From: Nocardioides psychrotolerans
Lineage (GTDB): Bacteria > Actinomycetota > Actinomycetes > Propionibacteriales > Nocardioidaceae
Direction: 5' to 3'
DNA: 64,000 bases
Assembly (NCBI RefSeq): GCF_900113685.1
Contig: NZ_FOQG01000012.1
Span: 90,179-154,178, forward strand
The notes under the pieces are model-generated. The model saw only the letters and a list, made by a program, of their open reading frames with translations, had not been told where the DNA came from and made no database searches. This document shows, in pieces, positions 40,148 to 49,127 of this stretch (the first letter of the stretch is position 1; each line of letters starts with the position of its first letter). Position numbers and translations under genes: made by a program.

Positions 40148-41196
40148 CCCTGGCCCCCCTCGGTGAACTCGTTGAACTGGTCGATGAAGAACGGGGCGAC
40201 GTCGAAGGACTCGGGCAGCAGCTCGTTCTCCACGAACGCGTCGGCCATCGCCTGCTCGGAGTCGATGACCGCCTGGTCGACCGGCACCACCACGATGTCG
40301 CGATTCATGACCGCCGCGAGGGTCACGTCCTCGGGCAGACCGGTCTCCTCGGCCCACACCGCGGCCCACTCCTCCTTGTGCGTGGAGGACCAGACCTAGG
40401 CCTCGGCGATCTTGGCGAGGTAGTCCTCGAGGGCCGCGGTCGTCGCAGGGTCGGCCAGGGCGGCGTCCGAGGCGACCTGGAAGGTGTAGCCGTTGGCGAG
40501 CTCGGCGCCGTCGGCGATGACCTTGGCCTTCTCCTCGAGCTCGGCCTGCGAGGTGAAGGGCTCCCAGATCGCCCACGCGTCGATGTGACCCGAGCTGAAG
40601 GCGGCGAGCGCATCGGCCGGCTGCAGGTTCTGGATCTGGACGTCGGAGTAGGCGACGCCGGCCTCCCGGAGCTGGGCCAGCAGGTTGTAGTTGGCCGAGC
40701 TGCCCTGCGCGACGGCGACCTTGCCGCCCTCCAGGTCGGAGACCTCGTCGATCTCGGAGTCGGCCGGCACGACGATCGCGTCGCCAATTCCGCCGTAGGT
40801 CGCCGCCTGGACGACCTTGAGCTCGCTCTCCGCGGCAGCCGCGAACAGCGGCGGGGTGTTGCCGACCCCGCCGACGTGCAGCGAGCCGGCGCCGAGCGCC
40901 TCGAGGAGTGGGGGACCCGAGGTGAACTCCTGCCACTGCACCTCGTAGGGCAGCTCGTCGAGCAGGCCCGAGGCCTCGAGCAGCGCCTTGGAGCCGCCCT
41001 TCTGGTCGCCGACGATCAGCGTGACCTCGGAGAGGTCGACCGAGCCGTCGTCGTTCACGGCGCCCTCGTTGCCGGTGGCGTCACCGCCGCAGGAGGAGAA
41101 GGCGAGGGCGGCCAGCAGGCCGACGGCGACCAGGCCGCCCAGGCGCGTACGACGACCGGTGGTCCGGGTGGCGGTTCGGGTGCTGCGGGGATTCAT
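40144..41196 (-). pseudogene. Sulfonate/taurine ABC transporter substrate-binding lipoprotein (ssuA-like), interrupted by an in-frame TAG
   Basis: Signal peptide and lipobox FSSC (LVAVGLLAALAFSSCGG), then an SsuA/TauA-type periplasmic-binding fold (SLHVGGVGNTPPLF, SGHIDAWAIWEPFTSQAEL). After KIAEA there is a TAG (complement of 40396-40398), and the same frame continues at once with family-like sequence (VWSSTHKEEWAAVWAEETGL, VVPVDQAVIDSEQAMADAF) to a TGA at 40144. Without the stop the protein would be 350 residues, normal length. A single CAG-to-TAG change would explain it. The ATG at 41196 has AAGGAG 6 nt upstream and overlaps the ATPase stop. Confidence 0.85.
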
Positions 41197-41840
41197 GCTG
41201 CTCCTTGCTCGGTGCGGTTCTTCCGGGGGTTGCGGCTCGGGTTGGGCGGGGTGGGCCGCACGCCCAGGGCACGCATGACCTCGGCTCGCGTCTCCGCGAT
41301 CTCGGGCTGCGACGGCGCCCGGTCCGAGCGCGGCAGGGTGACGTGCCAGGTGTGGGCGAGCTCGCCCTCGGCGATGACGATCAGCCGGTCGGCCAGCGCG
41401 AGCGCCTCGTCGACGTCGTGCGTCACGATCAGCACGGCCATGGAGTGGCGGCGCCACAGCTCGATGACGAGCTGGTGCATCTCGATGCGGGTCAGGGCGT
41501 CCAGCGCGCTGAAGGGCTCGTCGAGCAGCAGCAGCGACGGGTTGCTCACCAGGGCGCGGGCCAGCGACACGCGCTGGGCCTGGCCCCCGGAGAGCTGCAG
41601 CGGCCACGCGTCGAGCTTCTCGGCGAGGCCGACCTCCTCGAGCGTCTTCTCGGCCAGCGCGGCGCGGGAGCGACGCTCCGGCGTGTTGAGCAGCGCCAGC
41701 TCGACGTTCTCCTGGACCCGGCGCCAGGGCAGCAGGCGCGGCTCCTGGAAGGCGACCGAGCTGCGGCCGTTGATCTGCACCTCACCGGCCGGTGCCTTGT
41801 CGAGACGCGCCAGGCTGCGCAGCAGCGTGGACTTGCCACA
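41193..41840 (-). pseudogene. Sulfonate/nitrate-type ABC transporter ATPase (ssuB-like), 5'-truncated at Walker A
   Basis: The frame holds CGKSTLLRSLARLDKAPAG (end of Walker A), SVAFQEPRLLPWRRVQENV (Q-loop), LSGGQAQRVSLARALVSNP (signature), LLLLDEPFSALDALTR (Walker B) and LIVTHDVDEALALADR (switch His). The first ~45 residues, including the glycines of Walker A, are missing: upstream of Cys-Gly-Lys the sequence is unrelated and the divergent SseB-like gene starts at 41888. No permease gene (ssuC) is present. The remaining methionine at 41780 would give a 195-residue protein lacking the P-loop. Confidence 0.85.
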
Positions 41841-41875
41841 CGTCCGACAGGACGGGATGGTCCGCGCCCCTCCGG

Positions 41876-41881
41876 CACAAT
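41876..41881 (+). promoter_or_regulatory. Candidate -10 element (CACAAT) for the SseB-like gene
   Basis: A TACAAT-like hexamer 6 nt before the ATG at 41888; weaker than the other cases because the first T is C. Confidence 0.35.
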
Positions 41882-41887
41882 GGGCCC

Positions 41888-42394
41888 ATGACCGACCGCC
41901 GCCTTCTCGGACCGGGCTTCCCCGGTGACGCCGGTAGGGCCGACCCCGCCCTGCGCGACGCCCTCACGGCGTACGCCGCGTCCCCGGCGCGCTATGCCGA
42001 CGCCCTCACCGTGCTGGCTGCGGCGCGCCTGCTGGTGCCGGTGGTCGCCGTCCTGGGCGAGGTGGAGGTCGACGAAGCCGGCCTCACGCACGACAAGACC
42101 AGCGACATGGCCGCCGTGATGCTCGAGGGTGCCGACGGCCGCGTCGCCATGCTCGCCTTCACCGGCACCGACTCGCTGGCCGCGTGGGACCCCGAGGCGC
42201 GACCGGTCCCCGTGACGTCGGTGATGGCGGCGCAGGCCGCCCGCCAGGAGGGTGCCGCCGCACTCGTGGTCGACGTCGCCGGCCCCGTCGCCTTCGTGGT
42301 GGAAGGCGACGACCTGACCGGCATCGCGGCCGAGTGGGCCCTCACGACCGTCGCCGGCCGCTCCGCCTGGCTGCGGCCTGCGGGCGACGGCTGA
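41888..42394 (+). CDS. SseB family protein
   Basis: 168 residues with the SseB N-terminal-like domain: AARLLVPVVAVLGE, KTSDMAAVMLEGADGRVAML, FTGTDSLAAWDPEARPVPVT. The function in actinobacteria is unknown; it commonly lies just upstream of infC in this group. The ATG at 41888 is chosen because the preceding frame overlaps the ABC remnant. A 6-bp hairpin (GTGCCT-GAGG-AGGCAC, 42399-42414) follows 4 bp after the stop. Confidence 0.82.
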   Translation: MTDRRLLGPGFPGDAGRADPALRDALTAYAASPARYADALTVLAAARLLVPVVAVLGEVEVDEAGLTHDKTSDMAAVMLEGADGRVAMLAFTGTDSLAAWDPEARPVPVTSVMAAQAARQEGAAALVVDVAGPVAFVVEGDDLTGIAAEWALTTVAGRSAWLRPAGDG

Positions 42395-42727
42395 GGGAGT
42401 GCCTGAGGAGGCACCCGAGGCGCTGATTGGAGTCCGAGGGGAATCGTCGACTACGATCAGGTGTTGACCGATCAGTCCGGCTTGCCGGACCGATCACACA
42501 AGCGGAGATCAAGCACCACACGTCTCCCACCCGCATCGACCGAACCAGGTCGTCGGGTCCGGTCCCGAAGGCCCTGGCCCTCGCACCGAGAGAACATTCT
42601 CGGCGCAGTTCCACGGCACTCGGAGTCGCGTCGCTCCGGCGGCGTGTCGTGACTGGCTTCCGCTTGAGCAAGCGGGAGCCGTTCTTCATTTGTGGCGGTG
42701 CCCGATCCCGAACACACTGGAGGACAC
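42395..42727 (+). promoter_or_regulatory. infC-rpmI-rplT promoter and long leader
   Basis: 333 bp without a protein gene. A plausible promoter is TTGGAG (42427-42432) with TACGAT (42452-42457), spacer 19 bp. About 12 nt after it a strong hairpin can form, GATCAGTCCGGC (42470-42481) with GCCGGACCGATC (42484-42495), 11 of 12 pairs. A leader of about 265 nt before a ribosomal protein operon is typical for autoregulation (L20 in other bacteria), but I cannot identify the L20 site. Confidence 0.5.
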
Positions 42728-43411
42728 ATCAGCACCGAGCTTCGTATCAACGAGCGGATCCGGGTACCCGAGGTCCGCCTCGTCGGTCCCAACGGAGAGA
42801 CGGTCGGCATCGTGCCGACCGACCAGGCCCTCAAGCTGGCCCAGGAGGCTGACCTCGACCTCGTCGAGATCGCCCCCCAGGGCAAGCCGCCCGTGTGCAA
42901 GCTCATGGACTACGGGAAGTTCAAGTACGAGAACGCCCAGAAGGCCCGTGAGGCGCGCCGGAACCAGACGAACGTCATCATCAAGGAGATGAAGCTTCGT
43001 CCCAAGATCGACGCGCACGACTACGAGACGAAGAAGGGTCACGTCGTGCGGTTCCTCCGCGCGGGCGACAAGGTCAAGATCACGATCATGTTCCGCGGTC
43101 GCGAGCAGCACCGCCCCGAGCTGGGCTTCCGGCTGCTGCAGCGTCTGGCCGAGGACGTCACGGAGCTGGGCTTCGTCGAGTCCTCGCCCAAGCAGGACGG
43201 CCGCAACATGATCATGGTGCTCGGCCCGCACAAGAAGAAGGCCGACGCCAAGGTCGACATGCTCGCCGACAAGGAGACCAAGATGGCCGAGCGTGCTGCC
43301 GTCGTGGACGCCGAGAAGGCCGAGCGGGACGCCGCCCACGCCGCAGGACCGGTCGCGCAGAAGAAGGAGCGCGGCCGCTCCGAGAACCTCGATCCCGAGA
43401 TCGAGGCCTGA
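42728..43411 (+). CDS. infC: Translation initiation factor IF-3
   Basis: 227 residues from the ATC codon at 42728. The N domain ([35 protein letters not shown]) and C domain ([40 protein letters not shown]) are complete; a long charged C-terminal tail ([14 protein letters not shown]...) is typical of actinobacteria. The ATC start follows GGAGG by 4 nt and matches the rare ATT/ATC/ATA starts known for infC in many bacteria; a GTG at 42692 in the same frame is the alternative. First gene of infC-rpmI-rplT. Confidence 0.92.
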   Translation: MSTELRINERIRVPEVRLVGPNGETVGIVPTDQALKLAQEADLDLVEIAPQGKPPVCKLMDYGKFKYENAQKAREARRNQTNVIIKEMKLRPKIDAHDYETKKGHVVRFLRAGDKVKITIMFRGREQHRPELGFRLLQRLAEDVTELGFVESSPKQDGRNMIMVLGPHKKKADAKVDMLADKETKMAERAAVVDAEKAERDAAHAAGPVAQKKERGRSENLDPEIEA

Positions 43412-43495
43412 GACCCCGACCGGCCCCGTGCCGGTCCTGACCGCCGATCGGTGGTCACGCGTGCCGTGACCACGACCGACCAGAAAGAGATCAAG

Positions 43496-43690
43496 ATGCC
43501 GAAGAACAAGAGCCACTCCGGTGCCGGCAAGCGCTTCCGCGTGACGGGCACCGGCAAGATCCTTCGCGAGAAGGCGGGCAAGCGCCACAACCTGGAGAAG
43601 AAGTCCTCCAAGGTCACGCGCCGCCTGACCGGCACGGTGGTGGTCGCCAAGGCCGACACCAAGCGCGCCAAGAAGATGCTCGGCATCTAA
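43496..43690 (+). CDS. rpmI: 50S ribosomal protein L35
   Basis: 64 residues, highly basic: [20 protein letters not shown] and the C-terminal [14 protein letters not shown]. The ATG at 43496 is preceded by AGAAAGAGA; an upstream GTG (43451) would add a non-conserved tail. It lies 84 bp after infC and 72 bp before rplT. Confidence 0.95.
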   Translation: MPKNKSHSGAGKRFRVTGTGKILREKAGKRHNLEKKSSKVTRRLTGTVVVAKADTKRAKKMLGI

Positions 43691-43762
43691 GTCCTCGCCC
43701 ACCCCCAATCGATGGTCGAGCACGACGCTGACCACTGAGCACGAGCATCAAGGAGTACCACC

Positions 43763-44155
43763 ATGGCACGCGTCAAGAGGGCAGTGAATGCCCAGAAGAA
43801 GCGTCGTACCACTCTCGAGCGCGCAGCGGGCTACCGCGGACAGCGCTCGCGGCTCTACCGCAAGGCCAAGGAGCAGGTCACCCACTCCCTGGTCTACAGC
43901 TACAACGACCGCCGCAAGAACAAGGGCAACTTCCGCAAGCTGTGGATCCAGCGCATCAACGCCGCCGCGCGTGCGCAGGGCATGACCTACAACCGCTTCA
44001 TCCAGGGCCTCAACCTCGCTGGTGTCGAGGTCGACCGCAAGATCCTGGCTGACCTGGCCGTCAACGACATCGCCACGTTCAACGCGATCGTCGAGACCGC
44101 GAAGGCCGCGCTGCCCGAGGACGTCAACGCGCCCAAGGCCGAGGCGTCCGCCTGA
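43763..44155 (+). CDS. rplT: 50S ribosomal protein L20
   Basis: 130 residues: [60 protein letters not shown]. It binds 23S rRNA early in 50S assembly, and in other bacteria it represses its own operon. AAGGAG lies 8 nt upstream of the ATG. No terminator follows before the SpoU gene 20 bp on. Confidence 0.97.
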   Translation: MARVKRAVNAQKKRRTTLERAAGYRGQRSRLYRKAKEQVTHSLVYSYNDRRKNKGNFRKLWIQRINAAARAQGMTYNRFIQGLNLAGVEVDRKILADLAVNDIATFNAIVETAKAALPEDVNAPKAEASA

Positions 44156-44175
44156 CCTCGCACGACGCGCCGCCC

Positions 44176-44973
44176 GTGACCCCGGGCTCGCCCCTCACCG
44201 CAGGGAACAGCCGGGTCAAGGACACGCGCAAGCTCAGCCGCCGCTCGGACCGCTCCGAGCGGCGGTTGTTCCTCGCCGACGGCCCGAGGGCTGTCGAGGG
44301 GGCGCTCTCGCGCGCCGGGTGCGTGGTGGAGGTCTTCGCGACCCCGGCCGCCACCGAGCAGCACACCGACCTCGTCGCCGCGGCTCCCGTGTGGACCCTC
44401 GTCGACGAACGCGCCCTGGCCTCCCTGAGCGACAGCGTCAGCCCGGCGGGGGTGGTCGCTGTGTGTCGCTTCCTCGACCGGCCACTGGAGCACCTGCTCG
44501 ACCCTGCCCCTCGGCTGGTGGCGCTGTGCGCCGACGTGCGTGACCCCGGCAACGCCGGCACGGTCATCCGCAGCGCCGACGCCGCCGGGGCGGACCTGGT
44601 CGTCATGGCCGGCAGCTCGGTCGACGCCTACAACCCCAAGACCGTGCGTGCCAGCGTGGGCAGCCTGTTCCACCTGCCGCTGGCCGTCGAGCCCGACGCG
44701 GCAGCAGCCGTGCGGGCCGCCAAGGCCGCAGGGCTCGTCGTGCTCGCTGCCGACGGTGGTGGAGACATCGACCTCTACGACGCCGGCGAGCTGCTCATCC
44801 AGCCCACCGCGTGGCTCTTCGGCAACGAGGCGTGGGGACTCCCCGCCGAGCTGGCCGCCCTCGCCGACCACCGGGTGGCGATCCCCATCCACGGCCGCGC
44901 CGAGAGCCTCAACCTCTCGACGGCCGCTGCGCTCTGCCTCTACGCCTCCGCCACCGCCCAGCGCGCCCACTGA
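44176..44973 (+). CDS. TrmH/SpoU family RNA 2'-O-methyltransferase
   Basis: 265 residues. The N-terminal substrate-binding domain (RRSDRSERRLFLADGPRAVE) is followed by the knotted SPOUT domain with motif 1 DVRDPGNAGTVIRSADAAG, motif 2 AWLFGNEAWGLP and motif 3 IHGRAESLNLSTAAALC. It methylates a ribose in rRNA or tRNA; in actinobacteria a similar gene often sits after rplT. The GTG at 44176 has weak initiation signals. Confidence 0.9.
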   Translation: MTPGSPLTAGNSRVKDTRKLSRRSDRSERRLFLADGPRAVEGALSRAGCVVEVFATPAATEQHTDLVAAAPVWTLVDERALASLSDSVSPAGVVAVCRFLDRPLEHLLDPAPRLVALCADVRDPGNAGTVIRSADAAGADLVVMAGSSVDAYNPKTVRASVGSLFHLPLAVEPDAAAAVRAAKAAGLVVLAADGGGDIDLYDAGELLIQPTAWLFGNEAWGLPAELAALADHRVAIPIHGRAESLNLSTAAALCLYASATAQRAH

Positions 44974-45031
44974 AGCGGTGCCGGGCTCGCCGGCCACCCG
45001 CACGCCTGCCAACCGTCCTCGTGGGCGCGCC

Positions 45032-46681
45032 TCAGAAGGTCGACGTCCGGACGACGCGCCAGCCGCCGTCCTTGCGCACGACCTTGAGCGCGATGGTCCG
45101 CCGGCCGCCGGTGAGCAGGTAGGTGGACGGCGAGAAGTCGTCGAAGGCCCGGACCCGCGTGCAGGTGCCCTCCCGTGGCAGCCTCACCCGCTGGATCGTG
45201 CGCCAGGTGTCGCCGTCATAGCGCTGCAGCACCCGCGGCCACCCCTTCGGCCCCCCGTGGAGACGCACCACTGCGTCAGGGGCGATGGGGAAGACGAAGC
45301 CGCACGGCGCGGGTGCCCGCACATGCAGGCCCACGATGCCGTCGGGGGAGACGATCTTCGTCGACTGGGCAGCGGGCACCGCGAGCAGGCTGCGGTCGGC
45401 CGACGTGCCGAGAGGCCGGCCGGCGATGTCGATGACCTGCCAGGCCGTGCCATCGCTGCTGACCAGCATCCGCGCCAGGCGCGGGGGGGCGGCCTGATAG
45501 CCGTCCGTGTACGGCGGGTAGTCGCCGTCGGCGCGCTCGACGAGGTAGCAGTGGAGCGAGATCGCGTGCACCCGCAACCGCTGCTGACCGAAGGTGCTCT
45601 CGGCGGTGCAGCCGGGGAACCGGTGCTCGTAGCGCAGCTCGCGCGGCGCCCACTCCTGCGCGTCCTCGTCGTAGCGCTGGGTGAAGACCCGGCGGCGGTC
45701 GGGGCTGCCGTAGGCCACGAGCGGCTGGCCGGCCACGTCGGAGAACGACGTGTGGATGGCCCGGTGAGGGGAGCCCTCGTAGGCGACCAGGCCAGGTGCG
45801 GTGTCCGGCGCACGGCTGCTCAGCAACCACGGCGAGCCGGCGTCCGCGCGACGGATCACGAAGCGCGCCGACCGCTCGGAGCCGCCCCCGACGACCTCGA
45901 AGGCGCCGCGGTTCTCCAGGCTGCCCTCGGTGCAGCCCGGATCGACCCCCTCGACCTGCGATGAGCTGATCTCCCCGGACAGCGTGCGCTCGTGCACGCC
46001 GACCACGCACGCCTCGCCCGGGCTCTCGGGCCCGAGCACGGTGACGGTGCCGTCATCGGTGACGACGAGGGTCTCGCCGCCGCTGTCGTAGTTGAAGGAG
46101 CTCCGGCGCAGCGGCAGGAAGCCCTCGCTCGCGCCCCACTCCACGAAGTCGCCGCTGCCCCCGGCCAGCCAGGCGGCGTACGAGCCGTTCGGCGAGATCG
46201 CCGGCGGGCGGTAGGCCTCGCCGGGCAGCTCGCGCTTGCTCCACGTGCGTAGGTCCTGCGTGACCAGCGCGACGCTCGAGGCCGGCGCCTGGTCCTCGTA
46301 GTAGGGCGTGTCGCACTCCAGCAGCAGCGCGACGCCACCGGCCGAGGCGCGGCCGGAGATGTCGCCGCAGGTCACGCGGTTGGCGCCGCGGAAGAGCAGC
46401 CGTGGCGCAGACCAGGTGAAGGTCGCCTCGTCGAGGTTCTGCACCATGACGTGCTTGGGGTCGGGGGCGCCGACGGCGATCGTGCCGAGGCCGGGTGACC
46501 TGTAGACCCGGGCCTTGAGGTGGCGGTAGGACGCCGGGGCGTCGGCCCGCCGCTCGGACGCAGCCTGGTCGGACGCAGCCTGGTCGGACGCAGGGGCGTC
46601 GGTCGCCGCCGCGTCGGCGCCCGCTCCGACGACGAGGGCGGACAGCAGGGCCGCGATGACCCGCTTGGTGGCTGGACGCAT
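45032..46681 (-). CDS. Secreted protein of unknown function
   Basis: 549 residues. Signal peptide RPATKRVIAALLSALVVGAG with a likely cleavage site at GADAAA, then a low-complexity linker with a duplicated ASDQA unit. The rest has repeating beta-strand stretches (VALVTQDLRTWSKRELPG, PLVAYGSPDRRRVFTQRYD, TAWQVIDIAGRPLG) suggesting a WD40/sialidase-like beta-propeller, but I cannot name the family. Several cysteines fit an extracellular protein. The ATG at 46681 has GGAGGAG 6 nt upstream and starts the signal peptide. It is divergent from the histidine kinase gene. Confidence 0.8.
   Translation of the reverse strand: MRPATKRVIAALLSALVVGAGADAAATDAPASDQAASDQAASERRADAPASYRHLKARVYRSPGLGTIAVGAPDPKHVMVQNLDEATFTWSAPRLLFRGANRVTCGDISGRASAGGVALLLECDTPYYEDQAPASSVALVTQDLRTWSKRELPGEAYRPPAISPNGSYAAWLAGGSGDFVEWGASEGFLPLRRSSFNYDSGGETLVVTDDGTVTVLGPESPGEACVVGVHERTLSGEISSSQVEGVDPGCTEGSLENRGAFEVVGGGSERSARFVIRRADAGSPWLLSSRAPDTAPGLVAYEGSPHRAIHTSFSDVAGQPLVAYGSPDRRRVFTQRYDEDAQEWAPRELRYEHRFPGCTAESTFGQQRLRVHAISLHCYLVERADGDYPPYTDGYQAAPPRLARMLVSSDGTAWQVIDIAGRPLGTSADRSLLAVPAAQSTKIVSPDGIVGLHVRAPAPCGFVFPIAPDAVVRLHGGPKGWPRVLQRYDGDTWRTIQRVRLPREGTCTRVRAFDDFSPSTYLLTGGRRTIALKVVRKDGGWRVVRTSTF
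46554..46593. repeat. 15-bp tandem repeat in the secreted-protein gene
   Basis: TCGGACGCAGCCTGG twice (46554-46568, 46569-46583) plus 10 bases of a third copy, encoding the ASDQA units just after the signal peptide. Confidence 0.8.
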
Positions 46682-46819
46682 GGTGTCTCCTCCGAGAAGC
46701 GTGTGAGAAAGGGTGTCGCTCACATCGACGTCGGCAGTCGTCGGTGTGTTCGCCGACCGGCCTCATCGTTACCCTGCCGTGACGCGAGCGCCACGCCGCC
46801 CCCCGCGCCCGGCCCCTCG

Positions 46820-46825
46820 TAGGGT
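46820..46825 (+). promoter_or_regulatory. Candidate -10 element (TAGGGT) for the histidine kinase gene
   Basis: Six nt before the GTG at 46832; no ribosome binding site between. Confidence 0.5.
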
Positions 46826-46831
46826 GCACCC

Positions 46832-47896
46832 GTGACCGCGAGCATCGAGAGTGCGCAGGAGCTGGCCGACGCCCTGCCCGACGGAGTGGTGGTAGCCGGC
46901 GCTGACGGCGCCGTCGTGCTCGTCTCGAGCGTCGCCGGACGGATGCTCGGTGGTGCGCCGGCCGACCTCGTCGGCCAACCCCTGGGCGAGGTCCTGGCCC
47001 TCCAGGACCAGGACGGCAAGGCGTGGCACGCCTGCAACACGCCCTACGACGGGCTGGCGACGCGCACCGCCGTCCCCGAGCAGCCGTGGCTGCTGCCCGA
47101 CGGCACCGAGGTCCTCGTGGCCGCCCGCCTCCACCGGGAGTCCCTGCGCGACCCGGTGTCCCGGGTCGCGGTCACGCTGCGCTCGGGCCGGGGTCGGGCC
47201 CGCCTCGACCGGGAGCGCTCCGACCTCGTCGCGACCGTCGCTCACGAGCTCCGCTCGCCCCTGACCGGGGTGAAGGGCTTCGTCCAGGCGCTGCTGAACC
47301 GCTGGGACAAGCTCAGCGACGACCAGAAGAAGCTGATGCTGACCACGGTCAGTGCCGACTCCGACCGGCTCAGCCGGCTCATCGCGGAGCTGCTCGACGT
47401 GGCCCGCATCGACACCGGTCGGCTCCAGCTCTACCCCCGCCCCTCCGACGCCACCGTGCTGGTGCAGCGCATCGTGGACTCGGTCCAGGCCGGCACCTCA
47501 CGCCACATCGAGCTCGTCGGCGAGGAGGACCTGCCCGAGATCAGCGTCGACCCCGACAAGTTCACCCAGGTCGTCACCAACCTGATCGAGAACGGCGTGC
47601 GCCACGGCGAGGGCACGGTCCGCGTGACGCTGGCGCCGCTGCCGGCGACCGCCGAGTTCGCCGGCGTGATCCTCATCGTGGACGACGAGGGTGCGGGCAT
47701 CCCGATGGAGCTGCGGCGGCGAGTCTTCACCAAGTTCTGGCGCGGCGGCGCGCGCGGTGGCTCGGGCCTCGGCCTCTACCTCGTCAACGGCCTGGTCCGC
47801 TCCCACGGCGGCACGGTCGTCATCGACGACGCGCCCGGCGGCGGCGCCCGGCTGGTCCTCACCTGGCCCGCCGAGGACCGCACCGGCCCGCGCTGA
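46832..47896 (+). CDS. Soluble PAS-domain sensor histidine kinase
   Basis: 354 residues, no membrane segment. PAS domain (residues about 8-65, [20 protein letters not shown]), dimerisation domain with phospho-acceptor His138 ([18 protein letters not shown]), and an ATPase domain with N box [13 protein letters not shown]1 [12 protein letters not shown] and G2 [15 protein letters not shown]. It autophosphorylates in response to an intracellular cue sensed by PAS. No response regulator gene is adjacent, so it is an orphan kinase; it sits next to pheST without an obvious link. Confidence 0.9.
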   Translation: MTASIESAQELADALPDGVVVAGADGAVVLVSSVAGRMLGGAPADLVGQPLGEVLALQDQDGKAWHACNTPYDGLATRTAVPEQPWLLPDGTEVLVAARLHRESLRDPVSRVAVTLRSGRGRARLDRERSDLVATVAHELRSPLTGVKGFVQALLNRWDKLSDDQKKLMLTTVSADSDRLSRLIAELLDVARIDTGRLQLYPRPSDATVLVQRIVDSVQAGTSRHIELVGEEDLPEISVDPDKFTQVVTNLIENGVRHGEGTVRVTLAPLPATAEFAGVILIVDDEGAGIPMELRRRVFTKFWRGGARGGSGLGLYLVNGLVRSHGGTVVIDDAPGGGARLVLTWPAEDRTGPR

Positions 47897-48000
47897 TCTC
47901 GGTTGCTGGATGGCAGCCGCGTCGGCACGAGCCGCCAACGTTCGAGACCTCACGCGTCCCGTCGGGGGGAACCCGTTCACGCGGGACCGCAGGACCTTCC

Positions 48001-48006
48001 TAGACT
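48001..48006 (+). promoter_or_regulatory. Candidate -10 element (TAGACT) for pheST
   Basis: Eight nt before the pheS GTG at 48015. The preceding 118 bp after the kinase gene hold no gene and no T-box is recognisable. Confidence 0.5.
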
Positions 48007-48014
48007 TGCTTCTC

Positions 48015-49127
48015 GTGTCAGGACCCAACACCGACTACGACCCCGTGGAGGTCAGTACCTTGCAGCCCGAAGAGGTCGAGGCAGCCCGCGACGCCGCCCT
48101 CGCGGCAATCGCCGAGGCGAGCGACCTCGAGGCGCTCAAGCAGGCCCGCACCGACCATGCGGGCGACCGCTCGCCGCTCGCGCTGGCCAACCGCGAGATC
48201 GGCGCCCTGCCGCCCCAGGCGCGCAAGGACGCGGGCCAGCGCATCGGTCAGGCCCGAGGCGCGGTCAACCAGGCGTTCGCTGCCCGCCAGACGGTGCTCG
48301 AGGCCGAGCAGGAGGAGCGGATGCTGGTCGAGGAGATCGTCGACGTCACGCTCCCGAGCGACCGCGTGCCCACCGGCGCCCGTCACCCGATCACCACAGG
48401 CTCGGAGCTGATCGCCGACATCTTCGTCGCCATGGGCTGGGAGGTCGCCGAGGGCCCCGTCCTGGAGGCGGAGTGGCTCAACTTCGACGCGCTCAACCTC
48501 GGCCCCGACCACCCGGCTCGCACCATGCAGGACACGTTCTGGACCGACCCGTCCGACGACGCGATGGTCCTGCGCACCCATACCTCGCCGGTCCAGGCAC
48601 GCACCATGCTCACGCGGACACCCCCGATCTACGTCGTGTGCCCGGGCCGGGTCTTCCGCACCGACGAGTACGACGCCACGCACAGCCCGGTCTTCCATCA
48701 GGTCGAGGGCCTCGCGATCGACGAGGGCATCTCGATGGCCCACCTCAAGGGCACCCTCGACCACTTCGCCACGCAGATGTTCGGCGAGGGCATCACGACG
48801 CGCTTCCGCCCGTCGTACTTCCCCTTCACCGAGCCCAGCGCCGAGGTCGACCTGATCTGCTTCGTCTGCCGCGGGACCGGGCTCGACGGGGCGGGCAGCG
48901 AGAGCTGCCGCACGTGCCGGGGCGAGGGCTGGATCGAGTGGGGAGGCTGCGGCGTCGTCAACCCGCGGGTGCTGGCCGCCTGCGGCGTCGACAGCGAGCG
49001 CTACAGCGGCTTCGCCTTCGGCATGGGCATCGACCGCACGCTGATGTTCCGCCACGGCGTCGAGGACCTCCGCGGCTTCTTCGAGGGCGACATCCGCTTC
49101 ACCACGACCTTCGGGAGCGACCTGTGA
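48015..49127 (+). CDS. pheS: Phenylalanine-tRNA ligase alpha subunit
   Basis: 370 residues. The N-terminal coiled coil ([20 protein letters not shown]) contacts tRNA. The class II catalytic core has motif 2 ([20 protein letters not shown]) and motif 3 ([14 protein letters not shown]), and [16 protein letters not shown] for phenylalanine. Between them is a CxxC...CxxC insertion (CFVCRGTG ... CRTCRGEGW), probably zinc-binding, which I associate with actinobacterial PheS; the insertion accounts for part of the length above the ~327 of E. coli. The GTG at 48015 has a -10-like element 8 nt upstream. It overlaps pheT (GTGA). Confidence 0.95.
   Translation: MSGPNTDYDPVEVSTLQPEEVEAARDAALAAIAEASDLEALKQARTDHAGDRSPLALANREIGALPPQARKDAGQRIGQARGAVNQAFAARQTVLEAEQEERMLVEEIVDVTLPSDRVPTGARHPITTGSELIADIFVAMGWEVAEGPVLEAEWLNFDALNLGPDHPARTMQDTFWTDPSDDAMVLRTHTSPVQARTMLTRTPPIYVVCPGRVFRTDEYDATHSPVFHQVEGLAIDEGISMAHLKGTLDHFATQMFGEGITTRFRPSYFPFTEPSAEVDLICFVCRGTGLDGAGSESCRTCRGEGWIEWGGCGVVNPRVLAACGVDSERYSGFAFGMGIDRTLMFRHGVEDLRGFFEGDIRFTTTFGSDL

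Noticed and set aside
40396..40398. Read-through or recoding at the TAG in the ssuA-like gene
   Set aside because: No selenocysteine or pyrrolysine machinery signal is seen, and the adjacent ssuB and ssuD genes are clearly damaged, so a plain nonsense mutation is simpler.
47897..48014. T-box leader before pheS
   Set aside because: The gap is short, has no T-box sequence and a -10 element sits right before the start codon.
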